From assembly GCA_015061885.1 (NCBI GenBank), contig SUVS01000035.1, positions 1 through 32,001 of the forward strand: 32,001 nt of DNA. Direction: 5' to 3'. The notes below the pieces were generated by a model that made no database searches, was not told the origin of the DNA, and worked only from the letters and a program-made list of their open reading frames with translations. The first letter of the stretch is position 1. Each line of letters opens with the position of its first letter. The position numbers were made by a program, and so were the translations under genes. The DNA comes from Lentisphaerota bacterium. GTDB lineage: Bacteria > Verrucomicrobiota > Lentisphaeria > Victivallales > Victivallaceae. Of the stretch, positions 17,575-25,747 are shown piece after piece.

Positions 17575-17745
17575 ATGGCTGCTAAAGTTGACAACTCTGC
17601 CTGCGCCGGTTGCGGCGTTTGCGTTGCCGCCTGCCCGGTCGAAGCTATCGAAATCGTGGACGGCGTCGCCAAGATCGACGAAGAAAAATGCATCGAATGC
17701 GGTGCTTGCGTCGGCGAATGCCCCTGCGGCGCGATCTCTCTGTAA
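17575..17745 (+). CDS. 2[4Fe-4S] ferredoxin, clostridial type
   Basis: A 56-residue protein with two cluster-binding motifs: C10xxC13xxC16xxxC20P and C39xxC42xxC45xxxC49P. These ligate two [4Fe-4S] clusters in the symmetrical bacterial ferredoxin fold. It is a small low-potential electron carrier of the cytosol, used in anaerobes by pyruvate:ferredoxin oxidoreductase, hydrogenases and Rnf. An extra cysteine C51 sits just after the second motif. AAGGAG lies about 10 bases before the ATG; another ATG at 17568 is out of frame. It has its own consensus-like promoter and terminator, consistent with high expression in a strict anaerobe. Confidence 0.95.
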   Translation: MAAKVDNSACAGCGVCVAACPVEAIEIVDGVAKIDEEKCIECGACVGECPCGAISL

Positions 17746-17764
17746 TTTTTACAAAGAGCGTAAA

Positions 17765-17796
17765 AAAAACCTGTCGGAAATCCGGCAGGTTTTTTT
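17765..17796. terminator. bidirectional terminator after the ferredoxin and the opposing operon
   Basis: AACCTGTCGG-AAAT-CCGGCAGGTT (17768-17791, one G-U type mismatch) with an A-run on the left and a T-run on the right, so it can end both the ferredoxin transcript and the minus-strand operon. Confidence 0.88.
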
Positions 17797-17843
17797 GTTG
17801 TCTGTATTGCCGGATGGCAATACAGACTGTATCGGCAAATGGA

Positions 17844-18194
17844 TTACTTTTTCAACTTTATTCTTATTTCGGTAAAAGTCTTCAGCATATTGCCGGGCAC
17901 GGTTACTTCGATGGCGTTGCCCGGTGCCTTGAAGTCCACACTTTTCTGACCTTCAAAGTCCGGCGAAACGGCGTAAACTTTTTCCACATCGCCGGGAGCA
18001 ATATCAACAGTAAAGACGATATTGCCTTTTATCTCGCCGCGGCCGGCAGGCATCTGGCTGGGAACGACCTTGCCGACAACGCGATTGGCATTGCCGCCGT
18101 TGAGCAGCACGGTGCCGTCAGGATTGAGCGTAAAACTGCCCGCCGAAACAGCTATTGCGGCATAAGAGAACAAAAGTGTGAAAATTTTTTTCAT
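17844..18194 (-). CDS. small secreted protein of unknown function
   Basis: Not recognised. The 116-residue product begins with a clear signal peptide (MKKIFTLLFSYAAIAVSA, cleavage predicted near residue 18). The rest is beta-rich (FTLNPDGTVLLNGG, NIVFTVDIAPGDVEKVYAV, GNAIEVTVPGNMLKTFTEIRIKLKK) and looks like a single beta-sandwich domain of the carbohydrate-binding or surface type; that is inference. It is the last gene of the minus-strand operon, 18 bases after the M20 peptidase stop, which suggests an extracytoplasmic part in the same task. Confidence 0.65.
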   Translation of the reverse strand: MKKIFTLLFSYAAIAVSAGSFTLNPDGTVLLNGGNANRVVGKVVPSQMPAGRGEIKGNIVFTVDIAPGDVEKVYAVSPDFEGQKSVDFKAPGNAIEVTVPGNMLKTFTEIRIKLKK

Positions 18195-18212
18195 AAATGT
18201 AAACTTTCCAGT

Positions 18213-19349
18213 TTACAAATTGCAGAATACCTGCAACGCCAGCTTGCAGCCGTCGTACAAACTTGCCACTTCCAGCTTTTCTTCGCGGGTATGGCAGCCG
18301 GCACCGCGAACCACGCCAAAGCAGATCGCCGGGATCCCCATGGAAAGCGGTATATTGCAGTCGGTCGAACCGCTGCGGGCAATGCCTTCCATATCCAGAG
18401 CATCTTTAAGGGCGTTGAGGTAACGGTTCCGCAGAACAGTCATTTTTTCTTCATCAACCGGAACTCCACAGGGGCGTTCACCGAGGAGTTCGACTTCCAC
18501 GGTTACTCCCATGGAGCGGTACATTTCAACCGTGTTGTTGAACATCACACGCATCTTTTCCAGACACTCAAAGTTGTCGGAGCGGTATTCGTAAAGCATT
18601 TCCGCATCCTGGGCAATAGTGTTGACGGAAGTTCCGCCGGAGATGCCGCCAACGTTGTAAGTGGTACGGCTTTCGCCGATCTGCGGCACTTTGACCGTAT
18701 AAAGCGAACAGATCATGCTCGAAAGCACATGGATGGCGTTACGGTTGCCGAAAGCTCCGAAGCTGTGGCCGCCTTCGGTTCTGACCGTGACTTTGTAGCG
18801 GTGCGAACCTACTGCCTGATTTACATAGCGGTTCATACATGCCGAGTCAAACGAGATGAATTCTTTGACCCGCTTGCCGTAATCCTTCATGATCTGACGG
18901 GTGCCTTTAAGGTTGCCCAGCCCCTCTTCGCAGGAGTTGGCAATAAAAAGCACGCATTTATCACCCGGATCGCAGTTATTGAGGTAATAACGCGAACACG
19001 CCATCAAAACCGACAGGTTTGCCGTATCATCAACCACGCCCGGCGAGTGCATGAAACCGTCTTTTTCCACAAACGGCATGGGTTCGGTATCCGGAAAAAC
19101 CGTATCGGTGTGTGCCATGACAATGGTTATATCGTTGGAGCCGTTGTCGTTGATCGGAGCAATAACATTGAGTGCCTCATCAACGGTAACATTCTTGAAA
19201 CCGTTATCCACAAACCATTTGCGGCAGTATTCAGATCGCAACTCTTCGTGGTGCGACGGTGCGGGCAATTTGCAGAGATCGCGGATGATTTGTGCGGCAT
19301 CCTGCTGACAGATTTCTGCGTAATCCAGCAATTTTTTATCAATAGCCAT
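18213..19349 (-). CDS. M20-family metallopeptidase
   Basis: The 378-residue protein has the M20 metal ligands and catalytic residues in order: H80 and D82 in MAHTDTVF, D107/D108 in PGVVDDTANL, E141/E142 in NSCEEGLGNLKG, D168 in ISFDSA and H353 in GAGCHTREE. M20 enzymes are cytosolic dizinc aminoacylases, dipeptidases or tripeptidases (peptidase T, ArgE/DapE and CPG2 types). The GGHSFGAFGNRNAIH block belongs to the dimerisation lid. Its place next to a CapA-like gene suggests a role in peptide or acylated amino-acid breakdown, but the substrate is unknown. Confidence 0.9.
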   Translation of the reverse strand: MAIDKKLLDYAEICQQDAAQIIRDLCKLPAPSHHEELRSEYCRKWFVDNGFKNVTVDEALNVIAPINDNGSNDITIVMAHTDTVFPDTEPMPFVEKDGFMHSPGVVDDTANLSVLMACSRYYLNNCDPGDKCVLFIANSCEEGLGNLKGTRQIMKDYGKRVKEFISFDSACMNRYVNQAVGSHRYKVTVRTEGGHSFGAFGNRNAIHVLSSMICSLYTVKVPQIGESRTTYNVGGISGGTSVNTIAQDAEMLYEYRSDNFECLEKMRVMFNNTVEMYRSMGVTVEVELLGERPCGVPVDEEKMTVLRNRYLNALKDALDMEGIARSGSTDCNIPLSMGIPAICFGVVRGAGCHTREEKLEVASLYDGCKLALQVFCNL

Positions 19350-19367
19350 AATGAAAAATCCTTTTGC

Positions 19368-20675
19368 TTACAGTTCGACCACGCCGAAACCGTTGCTGTC
19401 GATATTGATCTTTACGCCGAATTCCGCACTCATTTCTGCAAAGTGTTCCATGATCTTCATGCCGCACTCTTTGCGGGGCCATCCGGCACGGCTGCGGGGC
19501 AGATGGAATTGTTCTTCGATCGGCATGAAAATAAGTTTGGTCAGGCCGTTTTCATCGGCTTCCCAGTACGGAATGACCGATTTGTACATGATTGGATCGT
19601 AGCACAAACCGCGTTTGCCGTTGGCGGAACGGTCGTTGAACATCACATCGAGCCGGTCGTTGCCGTCCAGCCCCTGTTTGGCAAACATGCCGTCGGGGGC
19701 ACGGAGGATGGTTTCCAGCTGGATGATGAAGTCCCCGAGACAGAAGAATATGGGTTTGTTTTTATATATTTCCATACCCCGCAGAAGGTGCGGCCCGGTA
19801 CCGATGACCGCATCGGCACCCGCATCAATACACGCTCTGGAAAACTCTTTGGAAACCTGATCGACCGTTTCTTTGGATTTGCCGACCAATTCGTGGTTAT
19901 GCATGGAAACTACCACATAATCAGCCATAAACCGGGCTTCGGCAATGGCATCGGTGATGCGTTTCATATCTGCCGGGTGGACTTTGGAGATGATTTCAGC
20001 TTTTTCGGCGGCTTCAAACATCAAAGCTCTGCCGAAGGGTTGTTCGCCCTCTTTGAGCTGCGGCAGATAGCCTTCGGCACGGATGATCTCCATAGAGTCA
20101 TTGATCCCCAGTGCATCGGCGATGCGTTTGAGGTGGACAAATTCCTCTTTGGGCAGATGATACTTTTTCGTCACCCGCATACCGTTGACCCCGGGACGCC
20201 CCATGACACTGCCGGTCTGCATACCCGCCATACATTCGGGGTTGAAAGTCATGGTACAGCCGATCATGGCATAGCGGCCGCTGACCGTATCAATGTAAAC
20301 CGGACGGCTGGCGTCAGAAAGATTTCTGCCGGTACCGGCAAAAGCCATTTCCTTTTCTTCAAGGTATTCAATGGTGCGGACCAGACCGCCGTGGCCGTAG
20401 TCAAGCACATGGTTGTTGGCAGTGCAGAGTACATTCATGCCGAATTTACGCAAGTCGTCGATAACTCCGGGCGGACTGCAAAGCCAGCTGCCGCCGGAAT
20501 TGGCTCCGCCGTAGCACTCAAAATTATGCACGGTGGTTTCCAGATTGCCGTAGCGGAAATCGCCCTGCATAATAAAATTTCTTACTTCGCTGAATCCGGC
20601 ATATTCGCCTTCAGCGGGCAGACGGCGGCTGATCATGGAGTCGCCGGTGGCAGTACACTTGAATTTTACAGACAT
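19368..20675 (-). CDS. CapA-family protein (PgsA/CapA metallophosphatase fold)
   Basis: The 435-residue protein has the CapA landmarks: GDSM at 11-14, GNLETTVH at 43-50, CTANNHVLDYGHGG at 84-97, VVSMHNHE and GADAVIGTGPHLLRGMEIYKNKPIFFCLGDFI. The fold is that of calcineurin-like phosphatases. CapA/PgsA takes part in poly-gamma-glutamate capsule synthesis in Bacillus, but most family members elsewhere have no known substrate. No CapB/CapC genes are present and the protein has no anchor or signal peptide, so a capsule role is unlikely; it is more likely a cytosolic metallo-enzyme. It lies 25 bases after the TIM-barrel gene and 18 bases before the M20 gene. Confidence 0.85.
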   Translation of the reverse strand: MSVKFKCTATGDSMISRRLPAEGEYAGFSEVRNFIMQGDFRYGNLETTVHNFECYGGANSGGSWLCSPPGVIDDLRKFGMNVLCTANNHVLDYGHGGLVRTIEYLEEKEMAFAGTGRNLSDASRPVYIDTVSGRYAMIGCTMTFNPECMAGMQTGSVMGRPGVNGMRVTKKYHLPKEEFVHLKRIADALGINDSMEIIRAEGYLPQLKEGEQPFGRALMFEAAEKAEIISKVHPADMKRITDAIAEARFMADYVVVSMHNHELVGKSKETVDQVSKEFSRACIDAGADAVIGTGPHLLRGMEIYKNKPIFFCLGDFIIQLETILRAPDGMFAKQGLDGNDRLDVMFNDRSANGKRGLCYDPIMYKSVIPYWEADENGLTKLIFMPIEEQFHLPRSRAGWPRKECGMKIMEHFAEMSAEFGVKINIDSNGFGVVEL

Positions 20676-20700
20676 GATTTCTTTCTCCCGGTTACTATTA

Positions 20701-21642
20701 TCAGTTCATACCGATAACTTTTTCATCACCGCGACCGGCATCAAGCATGGCTTCTTTGAGGATTTTCATAAAGCGTTTGCCGTATTCCACATAGCTGGTG
20801 TAACAGACTTCTTCGCTGCTCTTGCCCGGTTCGGTGGCATGGAAGACTGCCGCCACATGGGGTTCCATGGAAAAGCCGCCGTTGTAGCCGGTTTTGCAGA
20901 GATCCCGGACAATGGCACGGACATCACCGGCACCGTCACCGGCGTAGGTATATTCAGCTTCGGGCCGGACACCATCTTCGCGGGGCATGGCAAGACCGTC
21001 TTTGATATGGACGTATGCAATATGTTCCCGGACATTTTTGTAAAATTCCCATGCCGACTGTAAGGGGTACGGAGCAGTACCGATACGGCGGTAGTTGAAA
21101 GTGGGGTTGCCGGTATCAAAAATAAGTTTGAAGTTGTCGTGATTGACATTTTCCACGAGTTTAAGTGTGTGCATAAACGAAAGACCGCCGTAGTTCATGC
21201 AGTTTTCGTGGCCGTAAATAATGCCGTGATCGGCACACATTTCAACGAGAGTACGCACCTTTTTAAAGATGATTTCTTCCAGTTCCGGAGAATCAGGTTC
21301 TTCATCAGCGGGGGTAAGGAAGCTCATACCGCGAACCATTTTGATACCCAGCTTTTCCATGCGGGGGAAAGCATTTTCGAGTTCGGTGATGGATGCCTGG
21401 AAATCTTTTTCCTTGCGTGGATGTTTCTGCCAGTTGGCAACACCGCTGCCGAAACAGTTGATGGCTATACCATTATCTTTGAGCATGGCTTCAACGGCTT
21501 CAAATTCTTCGTCAGTAAGACTGGCAAGGTTTTTGGCTCCGATGGCACGGCTTTCGATAAAATGCCAGTTCAATTCTTTAGTAGCTTTGATCTGCAACGC
21601 AAAATCTTTCGACGCCTCATCGGCAAATCCAGTCAGAAACAT
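20701..21642 (-). CDS. TIM-barrel sugar isomerase/epimerase-like protein, operon leader
   Basis: The 313-residue protein is of the xylose-isomerase-like TIM-barrel superfamily, more distant from the tandem pair at 11528-13301. Motifs: LTGFADEASKDF, NCFGSGVANW, HGIIYGHENC, FKLIFDTGNP, IAYVHIKDGL and FSMEPH at the end of the barrel. The spaced Glu, Asp and His residues are the likely metal ligands, as in hydroxypyruvate isomerase and inosose dehydratase. The start at 21642 follows AGAGGAG; the longer open frame would read through the promoter. It is the first gene of the operon behind the AraC-type direct repeats. Confidence 0.87.
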   Translation of the reverse strand: MFLTGFADEASKDFALQIKATKELNWHFIESRAIGAKNLASLTDEEFEAVEAMLKDNGIAINCFGSGVANWQKHPRKEKDFQASITELENAFPRMEKLGIKMVRGMSFLTPADEEPDSPELEEIIFKKVRTLVEMCADHGIIYGHENCMNYGGLSFMHTLKLVENVNHDNFKLIFDTGNPTFNYRRIGTAPYPLQSAWEFYKNVREHIAYVHIKDGLAMPREDGVRPEAEYTYAGDGAGDVRAIVRDLCKTGYNGGFSMEPHVAAVFHATEPGKSSEEVCYTSYVEYGKRFMKILKEAMLDAGRGDEKVIGMN

Positions 21643-21685
21643 AATAAAATCTCCTCTATTTTTGTTTGAAAAACCGTATTGTTTT

Positions 21686-21747
21686 ACAATACACCAATTA
21701 AATTTTTTTGCAAGAGGTAATTTCAAAAGTTTTTGAGGTAATTTCAA
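21686..21747 (-). promoter_or_regulatory. promoter with two 13-bp direct repeats (AraC-type site)
   Basis: Minus-strand promoter: TTGCAA (21708-21713) and TATTGT (21686-21691), spacer 16 bp. Just upstream, TTGAAATTACCTC occurs twice without mismatch (21714-21726 and 21735-21747) with a 21-bp period, i.e. two helical turns. Direct half-sites 21 bp apart abutting the -35 are the layout of AraC/XylS activator sites. No regulator gene is adjacent. Confidence 0.75.
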
Positions 21748-21849
21748 GACTCCTCAAAAGTCGCCAAAGGCATAAACTCCGCCACTTTTTACCAGACTCA
21801 AGTTTTTGCTCTTTGCTTTTTTTTTGAATGATTTTTTCAAATACCTCTT

Positions 21850-22716
21850 TTACACCAAAAGCACTTTGGGGGCGGTTGCCTTACGCAAATCGGTTAAAAT
21901 TTCATCGGGAACCACCAGATTTCCCTTGCCGCACCCCAGATGGGTTTCCGGATGCACAGTGCCGTGAAAATCCGATCCGCCGGAGCAGACAAGATTATAT
22001 TCTGCTGCCATCCGCAAAGCAGTCGCACTCTTGGTTGGAGTGTATTCTGAATAGTAGGCTTCCAACCCGTCCAGTCCGGAAAATTTCAACTCCCTTATGG
22101 TGCGGGCTATAAAGTTGTTTTCGTTGCGGCGGCTGTGGAACGGATGTGCCCAGATCGCCGCCCCACCGGCAGTTTTAACGGCTTTTATCGCTTCTTCCGG
22201 CGGCGGCAGATTGCGTGGCACATACCCGGCACAACCGTTTTTCAGCAGGCGGTCAAAGACTGTTTTTGTATCAGGGAAATTGTATTTTTTTACTAAAACC
22301 ATCGCAAAGTGCGGCCGCCCGGGCACATCTTCCGGCATACCGATACCGGCAAGATCTTCATCGGTTATTTCATACCCCAGCGAAGCAAGTTTATCCTGCA
22401 TGGCTTTGGCACGAATCGTACGTTCCTGCCGCATTTTCTGCATAAATTCCTGCAAATAATCGTTCCCGTGATCTATAAACAATCCAACTATATGTATTTC
22501 TTTAGCTCCGAGTCGGCTGGAAAGCTCCACTCCGGCGATCAGTTCGATCTCCGGATATTTTTCCTGACAGGCAAGAAAATCCCTGACACCATCAGTTGTA
22601 TCATGATCGGTCAGGGCGATTGCCGACAAGCCCGCCTGACGGGCAAGCTCCGGCAATTCACCGGGCGGCACAGTGCCGTCAGAACAAGTACTGTGAACAT
22701 GTAGATCAATAGCCAA
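21850..22716 (-). CDS. PHP-domain phosphoesterase (nucleoside bisphosphate phosphatase type)
   Basis: The 288-residue protein has the PHP metal motifs: HVHSTCSDG near the start, TDHDT (36-40), AGVELSS, AIWAHPFH and GGSDFHG. This is the YciV/RnaAM-like group, which dephosphorylates 3',5'-nucleoside bisphosphates and trims short RNA ends. The start is TTG at 22714-22716, with AGAGG about 9 bases upstream, and the product would begin MAIDLHVHS. The TTG start implies modest expression. It diverges from the DksA-like gene. Confidence 0.88.
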   Translation of the reverse strand: MAIDLHVHSTCSDGTVPPGELPELARQAGLSAIALTDHDTTDGVRDFLACQEKYPEIELIAGVELSSRLGAKEIHIVGLFIDHGNDYLQEFMQKMRQERTIRAKAMQDKLASLGYEITDEDLAGIGMPEDVPGRPHFAMVLVKKYNFPDTKTVFDRLLKNGCAGYVPRNLPPPEEAIKAVKTAGGAAIWAHPFHSRRNENNFIARTIRELKFSGLDGLEAYYSEYTPTKSATALRMAAEYNLVCSGGSDFHGTVHPETHLGCGKGNLVVPDEILTDLRKATAPKVLLV

Positions 22717-22771
22717 TTTGGAACCTCTTTTGAGTTTGACTGTCTTAATTTAACGCCAAAGTTGTCAAATG

Positions 22772-22813
22772 CAAGATTATACATCTTGAAAAAATCAAAA
22801 AATGTGCTATTGT
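22772..22813 (+). promoter_or_regulatory. promoter of the DksA-like gene
   Basis: TTGAAA (22786-22791) and an extended -10, TGC-TATTGT (22805-22813), spacer 16 bp. The inverted repeat CAAGAT-N5-ATCTTG (22772-22788) overlaps the -35 and could be an operator. Confidence 0.5.
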
Positions 22814-22880
22814 ATTAAGATGTATTGTTTTGCAAATTAAAAAAAACGCCTTGAAAGGCAGGGGAAAGGAAAAAAATAAT

Positions 22881-23297
22881 ATGCCGAGAACTCCAAAAGT
22901 AAAAAGCATTACAGCCAAGTTGACTCCTGAACAGAAAAAGTATTACGACTACCTCATGGCTGCACGCGATGCCGTCATGGGCAGAGTGCGTTCTTACGCC
23001 GAAGATGCTCTTGATTGCAGCAATGCCGACAAACGCGGCGTTACCACCCACATGGCAGACATCGGTTCCGACAGTATCCGTCACGAAATGGGCTTGCAGC
23101 TCATGAGCGAAGAAGGCGATGTGCTGGAGCTGATCGAAGAAGCCATCAAACGCCTGATAGAAAACAAGGGTTTCGGTATCTGTCAGGATTGCGGCGAAGC
23201 CATTCCGCCCGCCCGTCTGGAAGTGCGGCCCTACGCGATCTACTGCACCAAATGCAAGTCTATCCGCGAAAAAGACGGCGGCAACCGTCTGCGTTAA
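22881..23297 (+). CDS. DksA/TraR-type zinc-finger protein
   Basis: The 138-residue protein has an N-terminal coiled-coil (about 15-95) and a C4 zinc finger with C101, C104, C122 and C125 (CQDCGEAIPPARLEVRPYAIYCTKC). Acidic residues near the coiled-coil tip (D60, D64 in MADIGSDS) fit the DksA-type pair that enters the RNA polymerase secondary channel. The family tunes rRNA and other promoters, often with ppGpp. I chose the start at 22881, which has AAAGGA about 10 bases upstream; the earlier in-frame codon at 22830 has none. The gene starts a run with lspA and miaA. Confidence 0.9.
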   Translation: MPRTPKVKSITAKLTPEQKKYYDYLMAARDAVMGRVRSYAEDALDCSNADKRGVTTHMADIGSDSIRHEMGLQLMSEEGDVLELIEEAIKRLIENKGFGICQDCGEAIPPARLEVRPYAIYCTKCKSIREKDGGNRLR

Positions 23298-23328
23298 ATA
23301 CAGTATTTACCCAGGGGATCTTTAACCG

Positions 23329-23865
23329 ATGAGTGAGCATAAAAAGCTCCAGATAAAAAGTGCCGCCGAATACCGCTGGATCATCTATTCATCCGCAGTG
23401 GCATTCTTTCTGCTGATAATCGACCAGCTTACCAAGCTGATGGTCGAACAGCGGATGATTCTGGGCGAATCAATACCAGTTATCAGAGGTTTTTTCTCGC
23501 TGACCTATATTACCAACAAAGGTGCGGCGTGGGGAATGTTTCACGGTTACGGAATGGTGCTTTTCATCATCGGTGTATTGGTGATAATCGCCACAGTATG
23601 TTTTTTACGCAAACTCTGCGAAGGCTACCGCGAGCGTTATGTGGCGATTCTGACGGTGCTTTCCGGCGTGGTCGGCAACAGCATCGACCGTATCTGGCGG
23701 GGCGAAGTGGTGGACTTTCTGGATTGTTATGTAAAATCATACCACTGGCCCGCGTTCAACATTGCCGACTGTGCAATTTGTATAGGTATAGGTATATACA
23801 TGCTTTCGGTGCTGTTGCGTCCGGCTCCGGAAAAATCAGCTGAAAAATCTGAAAATGCCAACTGA
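23329..23865 (+). CDS. lspA: lipoprotein signal peptidase
   Basis: LspA is the membrane aspartyl peptidase that removes the signal peptide of diacylglyceryl-modified prolipoproteins. The 178-residue protein has four membrane helices (about 17-36, 70-92, 104-120, 145-162). Family motifs are NKGAAWG (63-69), GNSIDR with catalytic D120 and FNIADCAI with catalytic D147. It ends with a charged tail. It overlaps miaA by 11 bases, so the two are translationally linked. Confidence 0.95.
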   Translation: MSEHKKLQIKSAAEYRWIIYSSAVAFFLLIIDQLTKLMVEQRMILGESIPVIRGFFSLTYITNKGAAWGMFHGYGMVLFIIGVLVIIATVCFLRKLCEGYRERYVAILTVLSGVVGNSIDRIWRGEVVDFLDCYVKSYHWPAFNIADCAICIGIGIYMLSVLLRPAPEKSAEKSENAN

Positions 23866-24745
23866 ATACCTGAACAATATTCCGCTGAAAGTCATTGCCG
23901 GACCTACCGCCAGCGGCAAAAGCTCCATGGCGTTGGATATTGCCGGAAAATGCAACGGCGAGATAGTTTCCATAGACTCCATGCAGTTGTACCGCATCAT
24001 CCCTATCGGTACGGCACAGCCCGATGCGGCAGATAAAGCTCTGATCCCGCATCATCTGGTGGGGATCTACGAAATAGATCAGCGGGCCGAAGTCTATACC
24101 TTTGTGGAACTTGCCGAAAAAGCCATCCGCGATATAACATCCCGCAGCCGTGTGCCGATCCTGTGCGGTGGTACGGGGCTTTACCTCAAAAGTCTGCTTT
24201 ATGGCCTCGATCAGCTCCCCGGCGATAACGATTTAAAAAAACGTCTGGATAAGGAGTACGACGATCCGGCGATGCTCAAAGAATTGCAAAACCGCCTGAT
24301 AACGCTTGGCGATCAGCAAGTTGTGGATAAATTCACCAACAACCGCCGCCGACTGATAAGAGCTTTGGAAATACGCCTGCTGACGGGCAAATCCATTCTT
24401 GAATTGCAAAATGAATACAGACCCCGACTGCGTTATAAACTTGATGATGCCGTTTATCTGGCACATGATCGTGCAGTTTTGCAGGAACGCATTGCCGCAA
24501 GAACCCGTCAAATGCTGAAAAGCGGCTGGATAGAAGAGGCTGAAAACGCCATAAAAGCCGGACTTTTGACCAGTCCGACCGCACATCAGGCATTGGGTTA
24601 TAAAATAATCGACCGCTATCTGCGGGGAGAAATCGACCTTGCCAAGCTCGAAGAATTGATTATAACCGCCACCTGGCAATACGCCAGAAGACAGCAAACC
24701 TGGTTCAGACACCAGCACCCGGAATTGTCAGCTATGACGATGTAA
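23855..24745 (+). CDS. miaA: tRNA dimethylallyltransferase
   Basis: MiaA adds a dimethylallyl group to N6 of A37 in tRNAs that read UNN codons. The 296-residue product has the P-loop GPTASGKS (16-23), the DSMQLYR block (41-47) and the prenyl-transfer region with GGTGLYLKSLLYGL, NNRRRLIRALEI and ALGYKIIDRYLRGE. Its length is normal. It begins inside the lspA gene. There is no obvious terminator right after it. Confidence 0.95.
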   Translation: MPTEYLNNIPLKVIAGPTASGKSSMALDIAGKCNGEIVSIDSMQLYRIIPIGTAQPDAADKALIPHHLVGIYEIDQRAEVYTFVELAEKAIRDITSRSRVPILCGGTGLYLKSLLYGLDQLPGDNDLKKRLDKEYDDPAMLKELQNRLITLGDQQVVDKFTNNRRRLIRALEIRLLTGKSILELQNEYRPRLRYKLDDAVYLAHDRAVLQERIAARTRQMLKSGWIEEAENAIKAGLLTSPTAHQALGYKIIDRYLRGEIDLAKLEELIITATWQYARRQQTWFRHQHPELSAMTM

Positions 24746-24983
24746 TCTCGCGGAAAAAGCTCCCCGATAGCCGCTCTTACCTGTAAGTATTGTACAGCGT
24801 ATAGCCCGCAAACAGCATCCGGCGGCATCCGCCGCCCACGCACTATATCGCCCGCTTATGCGGCGTATATAGGCGGCAAGGATTCCCATACTCTCTCATA
24901 TTTTCCCATATTCTCCCATAAACAGCCGCCACGCACAATACCGCCCGCGTATGCGGCAAATAGCGGCACCAGCCGCCAAAAAA
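24746..24983. repeat. intergenic palindromic and short direct repeats left of pilin copy c1
   Basis: No gene. ATATCGCCCGCTTATGCGG (24845-24863) and ATACCGCCCGCGTATGCGG (24938-24956) are two copies of one palindromic unit, about 93 bp apart and each preceded by CACGCAC. Between them lie degenerate copies of TTTTCCCATATTCTCCCATA. A third unit lies at 25905-25923 on the other side of copy c1. Confidence 0.7.
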
Positions 24984-24986
24984 GCA

Positions 24987-25024
24987 CAAAAAAAACGCTC
25001 CCTCTTGCGAGAGAGCGTTTTTTA
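24987..25024. terminator. terminator of pilin copy c1, usable both ways
   Basis: AAACGCTC-CCTCTTGCGAGA-GAGCGTTT-type stem with A-run and T-run flanks. Near-identical terminators follow c2 and c3. Confidence 0.85.
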
Positions 25025-25054
25025 TCAGACTTGTAGTATCAGACTACTAATTTA

Positions 25055-25733
25055 TTAGTTGTAGGTGATCTGGTCGTAGAATTTGGCACCATTGAGGGTG
25101 GCAAAGCCAGCACCCTGACCATCTTTGATGACCAAGCCGCTGACATGACCACCGAGGTAGCCGACATTCAAGTTGGTGGGGTGATTGTTGTTCGAGGCAT
25201 CAACACCCTTGTGCAGGTCCATCCAGGTGGCGGCACCGGGATTGTCGCGGCCAACGATCAAACGCTTCTTGCCGAGAGTATCATCGATCAGGATCAGGTT
25301 ACCGTAAGAAGCCACGGTACCATTGCTATTCCAGTTAGCACTGTCGCTGGGGCATTTGTAGCACTTTTCCAGAGCATCGACAGTAAATTTCTGAAGATTC
25401 ATCCCCATAAAACCACCAGCAAGCAGTTTGTCATGAGGGGAACCGGCAGGGACACCAGTCAAATCGGTGGTAGCTCCAAGCAAAGCTGTTGCAGCAGCAG
25501 CTTTGGTATTCTCACCACTACCACTAACTTTCAAGTCGCCAGAAGCAAGGTTTGCAGCAGCATCGGTTCCATAGGTGGCGACATAATCTTTGTTAACGCC
25601 GGAATACATGAATTCGCCGAGGCCGATCTGCTTGAGTTTGCTTACGCAGTTGGCGGAACGGGCACGTTCACGGGCGGCGGACAAAGCGGGCAGCAGCATG
25701 GCAGCCAAAATCGCGATGATAGCGATTACCACC
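25055..25733 (-). pseudogene. silent headless pseudopilin body c1
   Basis: This frame codes for a pseudopilin body of the type II secretion G/H style: [20 protein letters not shown], then [10 protein letters not shown], a variable middle (residues with [20 protein letters not shown]) and the conserved [19 protein letters not shown] and FYDQITYN end. It lacks the KKQFTLIEL head: upstream there is an in-frame stop, then only a TTG with no ribosome-binding site or promoter. The first 92 bases from GGTGG are identical to c2. It faces away from c2, so it is the reverse partner of an inverted pair. It can be read as a silent donor or off-state gene rather than a decayed one, since the body frame is fully open. 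Confidence 0.8.
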
Positions 25734-25747
25734 AAAGACTCGGTCAA

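Larger units (their letters stand above)
24984..25733 (-). repeat. pilin block c1 (inverted copy)
   Basis: One of four homologous pseudopilin blocks. It runs on the minus strand from GGTGGTAATCGC (25733 downwards) to GTGC just past the terminator (24987-24984). Sequence outside both ends is unrelated to the other blocks. Confidence 0.85.

Noticed and set aside
17610-20717. A 1035-codon open frame on the plus strand
   Set aside because: It is the shadow of the minus-strand M20 and CapA genes, whose frames carry family motifs, codon pattern and ribosome-binding sites. Its translation is low in recognisable structure and it has no start signal.
24870-24930. CRISPR array
   Set aside because: The CTCCCATA-type repeats are short, degenerate and without regular spacers, and no cas genes are present.
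25734-25747. TTG at 25745-25747 as a working start for c1
   Set aside because: No ribosome-binding site or promoter stands before it and the resulting start lacks the prepilin leader, so the product could not be processed as a pilin.
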